A stretch of 64,000 bases of DNA from Unio delphinus (Eukaryota > Mollusca > Bivalvia > Unionida > Unionidae): contig JAQISU010000081.1 of the NCBI GenBank assembly GCA_029339505.1, forward strand, positions 18,266,001-18,330,000. The letters run 5' to 3'. Shown in pieces: positions 1-10,100 of this stretch. Within the stretch, counting starts at the first letter, position 1. Every line of letters starts with the position of its first letter. A program made the position numbers and the translations under genes. The notes beneath the pieces are model-generated. The model was given only the letters and a program-made list of their open reading frames with translations. It did not search any database and was not told where the DNA came from.

Positions 1-320
1 GTTCATTAGTACTTTCAAGACTGGACTATTGTAACTCAATTCTGTCTGCTTTGTCTCAATATCTACTCCAGATACTTCAAAACATAGCTGCTTGGATCAT
101 ACTTAGATTACTATGATCAAAGCACACCTCCCTGCTGCTCTGTACCCTACACTGGCTATCCATTCAATACAGAATCAAACACAAAATTTGTTCTCCTGTG
201 CTATGTTTCACTGACAGACTCCAGTCCAACATACCTATCTGGCCTCACCCATGTGTATACACCAGCAAGATACTTACACTCCTCTTCTGACAATCATATA
301 CTCATTATTCAAACTATGAA
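1..320 (+). pseudogene. LINE reverse-transcriptase 3' fragment (L2/CR1/jockey-like)
   Basis: Broken plus-strand translation matches the C-terminal part of non-LTR retrotransposon RT, with the usual pattern after the 'LDYCN' region (Y-F-Q-D-W-T-I, L-L-G-S, D-Q-S-T-P-P, S-L-T-D, P-T-Y-L). The same decayed protein recurs on the minus strand at 26250-26640, so both are copies of one family. Confidence 0.5.
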
Positions 321-349
321 AATGAAGTCATGTGGACAACATTCTTTTG

Positions 350-585
350 CATACCAGGATCAGCAGAGGGGGCGAGTCCGACAACTTTTTGAGGCGTCAA
401 TTTGGCAAATCGAGGCTTCTTCGTAAATGCTTTATAGAGGCTCATTTGGTAAATCAGAATCACTAAGTGACTGCTGTGTATTGATTACTACAAAGTGACT
501 GATATGTCTTGATTTCTACTAAGTCACTGATATATATATATAAGGTGTCCCATTAATTCTTGTTTCCCACAAAGTGTTTTTGTTT
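350..585. other. Unassigned intronic sequence
   Basis: Nothing recognised apart from a short GA/GC-rich stretch and a small TA run near 531-541. It lies in the last visible intron of the GH31 gene. Confidence 0.4.
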
Positions 586-587
586 GT

Positions 588-892
588 TTGATTAGGATTT
601 TTAATGTAGCTTTAACAATTTTTCAGTCATATCACTACGATGTCTGCAGTGAGGCAGTTTATAGTGATATCTAGCACTGGGGCATCATGCCACAGACATG
701 TAGCAGGATGTACCACCCAGTCACATTATCCTGACACCAGGCTGACCAGTCCTAACACTAACATCTTAATGCTGCGCTTCAAGTGAAGCAACTGTTAGTA
801 CCATTTTTGTAAGTCTTTGGTATGACTCAGCAGGGGATCAAACCCATGACCTCCCACTCTGCGGCGGATGCTCTAACCACTAGGCCACCGGT
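588..892 (-). repeat. tRNA-derived SINE, V-SINE/RUDI-like, copy 1
   Basis: Read on the minus strand it starts with a tRNA-like head (GTGGCCTAGTGGTTAGAGC as box A, GGTTTGATCC as box B) and continues into a conserved core around the ATCACTATAAACTGCC motif. The same order recurs at 12263-12568, 21965-22256 and, truncated, at 56592-56720. It matches what is known of mollusc V-SINEs; family naming is from memory. Confidence 0.75.
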
Positions 893-988
893 ACGTTTCC
901 CCACAAATTGACTGCGATGTCTCACTTTATCGAGTTGACAAAATGTATTTTAAAATTGGTTCAATTTGGCATGGCTAGGAAAGGGTTA

Positions 989-1145
989 CCATAAATATTT
1001 GCTTATAAGTTGTCCCACTGCAAAAAACACATAACCTGCTGTCACAGAACCTGCTGTCACATGACCTGCTGTCAGCAAATCAGGGTCTATGTTGTTTTTT
1101 TCTACTGATTACTCCTAACAAACTGTACAGACACAGAGTATATGT
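989..1145. mobile_element. MITE with CTTGCTTATAAGT-type ends, degenerate copy
   Basis: It begins taccataaatatttgcttat and contains the internal block shared by this family (tctactgattactcctaa, aactgtacaga). One end is missing. See the intact copies at 57707-57855 and 58657-58871. Confidence 0.5.
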
Positions 1146-1620
1146 TGTATTGCATTTGAACTTGGTTATGTATATGCTGTAGTTTTGGTTACAACAGTTA
1201 TATATAAACATGTATTGCATACATGGGTTAAATGGAGAACAGTCTACACTTATTAAGTCAACCTCATTACCATATTTTCGCGCATATATGACGCACCCAA
1301 ATATAAGACGCGGGTTTTGACACTTTGTGTAAAAATATTTTACATAAGACGCACCCATATATAAGACGCGGGTTTTCTCGATTTGTGTAAAACAAAATTA
1401 CATAAGACACACGCGGCCTGCCATCTGCCGCACTGAGCAATTTATATCCAGTGGTTTCCTTTCCTTTATCATAAATGAAAATTTGTCCAATGTTTCATCA
1501 CCCGTCGGATGTACCGTATTTCATGTTATTATTCGTACACGAAAAAAAAATTATTTTTTTCAATGTACTAATTTACAAAATCGGTCTCATTCTGCTCAAC
1601 GTTTTAAAAATATGTTGTTA

Positions 1621-1624
<4 letters not shown>

Positions 1625-1678
<54 letters not shown>
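1625..1678 (+). repeat. (GA)27 microsatellite
   Basis: A pure dinucleotide run inside the pogo-like element. Confidence 0.95.
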
Positions 1679-1680
<2 letters not shown>

Positions 1681-2503
1681 AAAACATGTATTTAATTGCC
1701 AACTGGTCTGTGGTCTTCGCGTTGAGATATTATTTTTACTACCGGTAGATAAATAAACTCAAATGGCTTCTGAACTCATTTTCAAATACGCGCGTTTATT
1801 TGTTACACCGACTGACGTAATCAGTAGTTCGCATTAACGACGATTTCCAGCGGTTAATGAATAGAAGTATATATTGTAATGACAACTGAACAAATATATA
1901 CCGGTAAATCATTATATTTTCTCGCCGATACAAAAGACAAAGAAGGGCAATAAAACGAATGTGAATATATTCTCAGTTAACAAAACAGCTGCCCTTTTAT
2001 TAGTAGGTTGAGCAACAGGCTTTCTACACATACCGGTAATTGGTGAACATTTTATTTCGGGATTCTTTTCTTTATCATTATTAGATGCCTCAGATATACA
2101 TTTACGCGAAGAAAGTGAAACAAACAATACTCTGTTACAACTGTTCAAGTACATGTACATAAATCAATTAATTCTGTAACATTTTTAGTTTAGATCAAAG
2201 AATTGTCTGAGGCAGGACCGCAACGATTATTGTTTATTCTTATCTGCCGCCGGGCCAATAGCAGATGGGTTGAGTACCGGTACCTGGTTTCTAGATTCTA
2301 GAACAATAAACGCCAGATGTAAAGGCGGCTTCATTGATCTGCTAGGAGGCCAAGTCTTCAGCGAGTGTGATTAGTACCGTACATAGAAAAATAAATGCCT
2401 GATGTATGTGGTAAGCATATATAAACGTGGGAATAGTATCTTGTTACCGGTATATATAAGTGAGAGATCAATTTGCATTTTTAAAATTTATAAAATTGTC
2501 ACG

Positions 2504-2911
2504 ATGCCGAAGCGAAAGTCATATACAGCCGACTTTAAATTAGATGTCATCAAGTTTGCCAAGGAGCGTGGCAACAGAGCTGCTGGAAGAGAATTTAGCT
2601 GCAGCGAGAAAAATGTACGTGATTGGAGGTTGGATGAAGAGGAGATTAAGAAGATGAATCCAAGGAAACGAGCTCGTAGAGGTAGAAATGCAAGATGGCC
2701 GAACTTGGAAGAAAATCTAGCCAACTGGGTGCGTTCGGAACGTGAAAGTAACCGTGCCGTTTCAACAATAGCAATCAAATTGAAGGCTCGAATTATTGCT
2801 ACAGAAATGAACATCACAGACTTTCTTGGTGGCAGTGCAAACTGGGTGTTCAAGTTTATGAAACTTACCGTATTTTCGCGCATATACCCGTATATAAGAC
2901 GCGGGTTTTGA
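2504..2911 (+). CDS. Truncated pogo/Tigger-type transposase: CENP-B-like DNA-binding domains only
   Basis: The ORF of 135 codons from ATG 2504 begins M-P-K-R-K-S-Y-T-A-D-F-K-L-D-V-I, the typical N-terminal helix-turn-helix of CENP-B/pogo/Tigger transposases, followed by E-K-N-V-R-D-W-R and a second helix-turn-helix domain (W-P-N-L-E-E-N-L-A-N-W-V ... F-L-G-G-S-A-N-W-V-F-K-F-M). The catalytic DDE domain is absent: the frame runs straight into the terminal repeat at 2866 and ends with residues translated from it. About 120 residues of the DNA-binding part are uninterrupted. The product cannot transpose by itself but could bind element ends and act as a repressor. A domesticated role is possible but unproven. 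Confidence 0.7.
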   Translation: MPKRKSYTADFKLDVIKFAKERGNRAAGREFSCSEKNVRDWRLDEEEIKKMNPRKRARRGRNARWPNLEENLANWVRSERESNRAVSTIAIKLKARIIATEMNITDFLGGSANWVFKFMKLTVFSRIYPYIRRGF

Positions 2912-3025
2912 CGATTTGTGTAAAAATATTTTACATAAGACGCACCCATATATAAGACGCATCACTTTTTGCGTGGTGTGTAAAATGTTGTATAAGATGT
3001 GTCTTATATACGCGAAAATACGGTA
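2866..3025. mobile_element. 160-bp MITE with 15-bp TIRs TACCGTATTTTCGCG
   Basis: Perfect terminal inverted repeats (2866-2880 and 3011-3025), with TA at each end and internal TATAAGACGC blocks. Either it is a separate MITE that cut the transposase ORF, or it is the right end of the larger element left by an internal deletion. Confidence 0.7.
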
Positions 3026-4016
3026 CTGTTAGTATTTGTTGTTGTTGTTGTTTTGTTTCAATGTTGTTAAATCAAGTGCTTAAATCTTTCAGCCAGAATG
3101 TAAACTTATTGTTTGGATTAGAACCTAAATTATGACAGGACTCTATTTAGATATCTGTACATCTCTGCTTCTGTAGGGGAGATAAATGCACCCTTCAAGT
3201 AAGGGTCAATTACTATATTTCCAAGTGGTAATTTTGTGCAAGTCTGGTGACATACCAATTTTCAGTTTATCTGAATCTACTAGACATTATCTCACTATAC
3301 CAAATTTTAGGAAAAACTCCAAATGCAGATTCTTTAACACTGCATTTTATTTGCATTTCTCCCAAAGTCCAAAATATGTGTATAGACAACTTTTATACTT
3401 TAAAGAATAAAATTAGTGCCATTATTTTGTTTTAAAAAAATCAAACAAGAAACACCCAATTTATAGGTTAAACAAACACTGCCAAAAGAGGGTTTACTGT
3501 CATTCCTGCACAATACTGACTATGCTGTGAAAGATAAAGATCTGCAAAAACACTTTCAGAAAATAAATCCTTCCAACTGCAAACAATATAACACATAAAA
3601 TTTAAAGCTATTAAAAATAACTGAGAAGTATATAAAATAAAAAGTAAAGGTAAAATATATAAATACCAAAAATATAGGAATAAAATGTATTATACAAGTT
3701 TCAAAACTGAGTTCACATCAAAGAGCTAAAATCATAAATGAAGTTTCAAAACTGCAGGTCGCAACATTATAAAAGAAATGAAGATGAATGCAAACACTTA
3801 CTGAAAATAACAGAAGCATCAAAAGTAGGTCGCTATGATTTTATTTTGTTTTGCTAAGATTGAATTATAATGCTCAAAATGCTTGTTATCTAATATGTTA
3901 TTGAGAAATCAAACTAAATAAAGATGATGTTGATGAATATAGGATAAAGAAAGTGATTCTACAAGTCATACTATGTGTCACTTAAGCTCTGCTGGTGATA
4001 AAGAAAAATAACTCAC
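3026..4016. other. Intron sequence of the GH31 gene, no features
   Basis: AT-rich; a short (TTG)n run near 3037. I see no coding or repeat signal I can name. Confidence 0.5.
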
Positions 4017-4148
4017 CACAATCATGACATAGTGCTGTCCATGGCTGTGAAGATCTTGCACTATGTCCAAGAGACCTGAGTAATGATCATGGTCATATGT
4101 AAAGTCAAGGTGTCGCTCCATGTAGTCAATATCATTCCATTGAGTGTC
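4017..4148 (-). CDS. GH31 exon 7: barrel strand with WNDIDYM
   Basis: A 132-nt exon, phase 0 to 0, with acceptor catatttcctcatag and donor GTG|gtgagt. It encodes residues 400-443, starting [12 protein letters not shown], which corresponds to the (Q)WND-DYM substrate-binding strand of GAA (region of Asp404), and ending Y-V-M-I-V. The phase-0 acceptor accepts either version of exon 6. No further exon was found between here and base 1, so the next intron is over 4 kb. Confidence 0.94.
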
Positions 4149-7100
4149 CTATGAGGAAATATGATAGAAAATTAAAATATCTGCAACTTCATTAGCAAAT
4201 GTCAATAAAGGCAATATTGAATAATTTCTGGAAATCAAGTTACAGTGGCTCTATTTTGATGCTGAGTACATGTTATTCCACAGGTCAACACACAACACTT
4301 GAGACTATGCCACCTTTTGTTTTATATATTAAAAAAAAGAAATCTTGAATAAATGCTGGAGGTTAGACAATAGTGACCCAAATTGTCAGCATGACAAATG
4401 ATCATCTTGAATATGCATCCATGATGGAAATTCAATCTCAAAATATGGCGACCAAAACGTCGCAGCATGGATAGAGTAGACAGATGATCAGCACAATGGA
4501 CTGATATGGTATTTCTCTGTACTCTCTGCTTCATAAGCTAAGGCTTTATAAAAAAGCTAATTAAAGACAAATAAAAAAAATTAACAGCATGGAGTTATTT
4601 TTAAAGACACATGGAATTATTTACCCATTATAAGTCTTTTGGCAGATCCAAATAAAGCAGGCTGAGTGGAGGCTTCAGTTCCTGTGGGTAAACATCATTT
4701 TTCAGCAAAGGATAGGCTTTAGTTGCAGCCAGTATATCTAGTGGAGGAAGAACCCATAAAAACCCTGGGATGAACCACTATCCCACAGGTAGCTACAGGC
4801 AAGCTTTTTACACATACCCATGCTGGCCAATCCCAGGACATGATAGGTTCCAGTTGGGGACAATGTAAGTGACCAATGCCAATTCAGGTTCAAAATGGCC
4901 TATATGCCCTCTCCCATGATGTGTCAGAACACATATAGTGGTAACTCTTGGTGAAAATAAAGAGCAAACATCTACTTGAAAGCCACAGAAAAAAGTTAGC
5001 AATCTGAAAGATCAAACCTTGAAGGAGACTATGTTGTTCACCTAATACTAGCCAATAAAACTGACACTTTCCCTGAAATGCCTTCAAAATGGAGGCTTTC
5101 TAGGTTATGCAATTGCCTCCACTACTGAAGGTTTGAATATCTTCCTGCATAAGGCTATTCTGACAAAAGCCGTGCATGTAGAAAGAGTCTGTCTGGGCAA
5201 GGATGAACCACCTATAAATGGAGTCGATTGAGCCGATTGTGCATCCCCAGGGATTTTTGGGGAATTTTGTCACCAGATTGAGTAGACTGTTTACCCAAGA
5301 TTTGTCCATTTAAGATATTGCAGATCTGACCCCTTATGTTTCAGAGTGTGCTCTGTATCAGAAAAATTGGAGGGAAAATGTACATCCAAAACCCATCCCA
5401 ACATAATGAAAGAATATTTTCAACCAAAGCTTCTGGGTCCAGTGCTGAGAAGATGAGGTAGAGAGAGTCCATGGTTTGACCTTATTACAGAGACATCTAT
5501 CATCAGATTATTGCAAGGTGTACAAATTCAACTGAAGACTGAAAAATGATGAGCAACTCCAGCTTATAAGGTCTGGTCCCTCATCAACAATGGGTCAGCC
5601 AGAACATTAAATCTCACATAAATAATCTTGAGCAGGGAGCAACAGTGCAGTAAGTCCCAGACCAGTTACTGAGTGGATGATTAGGTCCACCCCCAAGCCA
5701 CCCATCTCAGACATGTACATTGTGAGGTTTACTCTTCCATAAAGCTGGTCCTTCTGTGCATGAATGGCATTGATCATGCCCTTCATTTCCAGAATGAAGA
5801 TGTGAAGGGACCTTACCTCTGGCACCCAATTGCTGCTCAATGTGGTAAAGCTCGGCAACAGGTGGGCTGCCCAAACATATGAATTGGTGTCCATACAACA
5901 ATCTCCATTTTAGTTTTCCCAAACGTATCCCTGCCAGAAGCCATCCTTCAAGTTTTGCAGGAACTGTTTAATCTCACAACTGGACAATCTAAGCAAATGA
6001 GGAGTTGCAAAGCTTCCATGTAGAAATCCAATACCTGCAGGAAATAACTCTTTAATATTGAGTATTCAACAATGCATGCAGTGTGCATGGGAGGAAGGTA
6101 AACAAGGATGAGATGAGTCAAACAACAATACCTTGATGGTTGAAATGCATTGAGGGAGCTAGATCTGATTTCTCCCTGTTCTCAAGAAACTCATGCTGAG
6201 CAAATTAAGAGGTTTCTGATATCTTTAACAAAAGTGAACTGACATAACTTTTGCAGGATGTAATCCTGGTTCACTGCTGTATCTGTTGGCAAGATCAATA
6301 TAAAGTGGATGACAATATTATCAGTGGTCTTTATGAAATGATGAGAATGAGTCTAAATAGGAGTGTGAAACTAGTATATAATCAATTTGAACATGAAACA
6401 AAGGAACTTGATAGGGATCCAGTGGTCATGTTCACTGCAACAATATTTTATGCAAGCTCTGTACCTCTGCATTGTTGGAGTCCCAAGAGAGCGAGGCAGA
6501 CACTGGCAACTGAATCTCCAAGAAAACTGGAGTTCCTGGGATGGATTTTGTTGACCAGAGACATCCTTCGACATTGCCAGCTGTTGCAGTAGCTGGTAGG
6601 AGGGGTGATTATTCTCATTATTAGCATCTACCATGGCTTTGAGCTTGTAGGCTTGATGCATGGATGGTGTTGGTGAGCACATGGTTAGTATTAAAATGTA
6701 AATGTCATCAACAGCTGCTTTTGAACTGTACTCCATCTACTCCATCAAACTGATACTTCCAACATTCACTGCACTTTTGGTGTTATAATTTTCACATACT
6801 GAAACAGTATTCCACCTAGAATTTAATTTCTGTATATACAAATAAACAAAACGGAAAAGGCCAGGTCAGCATGCTTAGCCCATAATCAAAGCAGAGTGGA
6901 AAATGACCTCATGTGCACAGACTTAAAGGCATTCTGGGCATTTTTTGGCATGCTGGGAACTTATGCCAAGTAGACTGCCAAAACAAATGGAAGCAAATTC
7001 TCCCATCATCTACAATTCCATATTAGAGAGACCTGATCAAAAATGGGATACAAATTCTTCCAAAGCCAAAAGTTGCTTCACTGTCACCTAGACAAGTAAT

Positions 7101-10100
7101 ATCTGCTGCATGCTGTTCTGCCACTTCCAGCTGGTCATATGATGGTAATCAAAGTAAAGGTTTTGGAAATCTTTGAGGTGAAAGGATCAAAGACCATTGT
7201 ATGATTCCTAATTTGATGGCTTTAGATACAGTTTTAGAATGAAGATTCATAAGGTAAATGTCTGTGGGTTTGGTCTTAGCCAATCTCTTTCAACCCTTCA
7301 AATTTTTCAGCACAACAGTGGTCTATTCTGTACAACAATTCCATGGTGATTACATTTCTTGCAGGTGAGGTGCGTTCTTTGGGGGTTTTAAACATCAGAC
7401 ATTGAAACTTTGGCCACTATTGTAGTATAACAGGCCTGCAGATCAGGGTCTATGCTGTTTGTTCTACTGATTACTCCTAAAACAATGCACAAACCCAGAT
7501 CAGCACATTATGTGCTGGTGAATCTGAGTCTGTTCAGTTTGCAGTTGGACTTGACTTGTAAGCGAGTATAAATGATAATATGTGGAAGGAAACTTAGTTT
7601 ACAATAAAAAGTAAGCCCTAAAAATTTGGTCTCTTCTAGGGCTGTCAAAAACCTTGGCAAACTTCACCCGGGTACCCGTTGCACCATTTAATGGGTAACT
7701 AGGTACCCATTAGAACATGAATTACTAACAAACCTAGTTACCCCACTGTCAAATTTACACAAACCTGGATTGTTGTAGGGTGACAAAATGAACGGACAAT
7801 TTACATGATTTATCACATTGTTTACCACACTTTATCCACTATTTCGCATTCTCTTTTTCGCATTTTACCCATCTGCACTTTCACATTTTCACATCTGCAC
7901 TACACCCACACCCAATGGGAGATGGCTAATAGTCTGTCGATGGAGATAATTTGTTTTCTTGTTGTACTTCAAATCATCTATTATAAATTGTGCTAAAATA
8001 TTTTGTTTGATTTGCCAATAATAATGAATTAATATTACAATGTTGTTTCACTTATTAATAAACTTCCAACAACTTTCATAGCATGTTTAGTTATTTATTA
8101 CTCACAGCAAATGGTGGTGAAAGTCAACTTCCGGTTGAGAACTTGAATGCTAAAGGAGGTTTACACTTCAGTAAGTAAGCAAAACATTACAATATTAAAA
8201 TTTCAAACTAGAATAAAATAATGTTTTTTGAACTAAGAACGAATTTATCAAAGCTAAATAATACCAGTCTATCCTAGTGTACAAGTATATATTGATCATT
8301 GTCCCAGGCAAAATTTCCAGTTTCTGCTATAAAAAACCCCAACACATTGACCGTATCTGGTGACAGCGATGCACATTTCCTGTTTACATGTAATGCCCTC
8401 AAAAAAGCACTTTCATATGGAACTGAAATTGAAGGAATACAGAGATATTTTCACGCAAGGGCAACCAGCCTGGGATATCATGTTGTATTATCTCGCCAAA
8501 CTGAAGAATGTTACCATTTACATGAAGTTGCGTCTCTGACAGATATATTGCCAATTCATCTACAGATGCAGCATTTTCATCAGTGGCACACAAAGAAGCT
8601 AGATCATCAAAAAGGTTATTTTCTGCAACATTTTCCATTCTTGGTCTCTTCGGGTCCAGTTCATCCATTTTGTCAGTGATTATAGAAACAGTGGTTAGCA
8701 GCAGAGGTAGTAGTCCTACTCCTAAATATAGACTGGAGCTGCAACTCAGACCAGTGTACTGCTGAAGAAATGTGATATTTTGATCACTTTCTTCTGATCA
8801 TTTCTGAACTCTTATAAACATATCATTCTGTAGTTAACATTTGATAGTATGCATGCTATCTGATATATAGGACAAGAAAAAGTCATCAGCATTCACAGAC
8901 AGATCCTGGATTGGGGCACTTTACTCTGTTTACTTTGTTTTTGTTGTTGAAATGGGTGACTGACAATGTGATGCCCTGAGGAATACCCATATATCCTGAG
9001 GATAACTTTCAAAAAAGGTGATACACACCATAATTCTGAAATTTCCATCATTCAAAGACTTTTGATAGGCTGGCATGTTTAAGTGAAATTTTAAAATGAA
9101 TAATATCTGATAAACAGGTGGCAAAATGAGATAATCTGAAAGAGTTTCTTCCGTTCGAAAAGAAATTTGTTCATCTTTCTGGAAAAGTACTGGATTAATA
9201 CAGATAGCAAAGTTTATTTTCCTAATGTTCATGTGACTGGGAAATGTATTTGAAGGGGAAAAAAATCATCTTTGGTGCCTGGAGAAAAAATCCAGGATTT
9301 AAGATGCAAAAAAACCCAAAGATTCTTCAATTGGGTGGTATATTTCCACATTTTCATTAGTTATTTATTACTTTACCTCCCATGTCCATATTTTAACTCC
9401 AAACCCACCCCAAGGGAATAGATCAAAATTTCAGGACTGTTGCGCACATCTAATAATTAGTCCAATTATGCCGACAAAGTTTTATTTGTAGCTCTCTCTC
9501 AAACTGTGTATGGGCAAAAAAAGTTGTATAATACCACCAATATTTGCACATGCTATACCAACCACTACCAAAACCAAACAGGAATCCGGGATTTTCCAGC
9601 AAACTACATATGTCTTCTTCTCTACAAAAAGTACAAGTACATCCCCAAACTCTGGAGCCACATAAATTGAATAATTCAATTTACTGTGCAGAAACCATTT
9701 GATAGACCTTGGAACTTTTGAGCATGAAATCAAAGGGTTCTGCTTTACCATGTGTACAAGCCACCCACATTGTCATGTAACTATAAACAGGTAACGGACA
9801 AATGAACAACACTATAACACAGTATGGTTTATGGCAAGCATGTATCAAGGACCTCATTTTCAATTTTTTTTCAGGCTGATTCTTGTTTATTCAATCTTTT
9901 ACTATCATTATGTTTGGTAACCATATAAGTGAAAGATAATGTATAGCAAGCAAGTAAAAGGATATATCACTAAGAAATCTTACATAGGGCATATTAGCTG
10001 CACGGTTCCTATCTATAATTTCCTTTGTCCTTTCAGAGCTTTGGTAGCCCCAGCGGCACAAGTGGAACCCTAAGGCCCAAAAAGGAGGCATGAAGGATCT

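Larger units (their letters stand above)
1268..3025 (+). mobile_element. pogo/Tigger-type DNA transposon, internally deleted, with a nested or terminal MITE-like end
   Basis: The left end reads TACCATATTTTCGCGC and the right end is its inverse, CGCGAAAATACGGTA, both with TA as expected for Tc1/mariner/pogo target duplications. Subterminal repeats of the type TATAAGACGC recur at both ends. The interior is visibly richer in CpG than its surroundings and carries many ACCGGTA words (1740-2460), suggesting a fairly young insertion. It contains a (GA)n run and the ORF at 2504-2911. A compact 160-bp unit with both inverted ends (2866-3025) lies at the right edge. Confidence 0.65.

Noticed and set aside
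840..892. tRNA-like sequences (also 11500-11575, 19398-19460, 56592-56650, 60687-60740) considered as tRNA genes
   Set aside because: Boxes A and B are present but the cloverleaf does not close, and each is followed by a shared SINE body in several copies.
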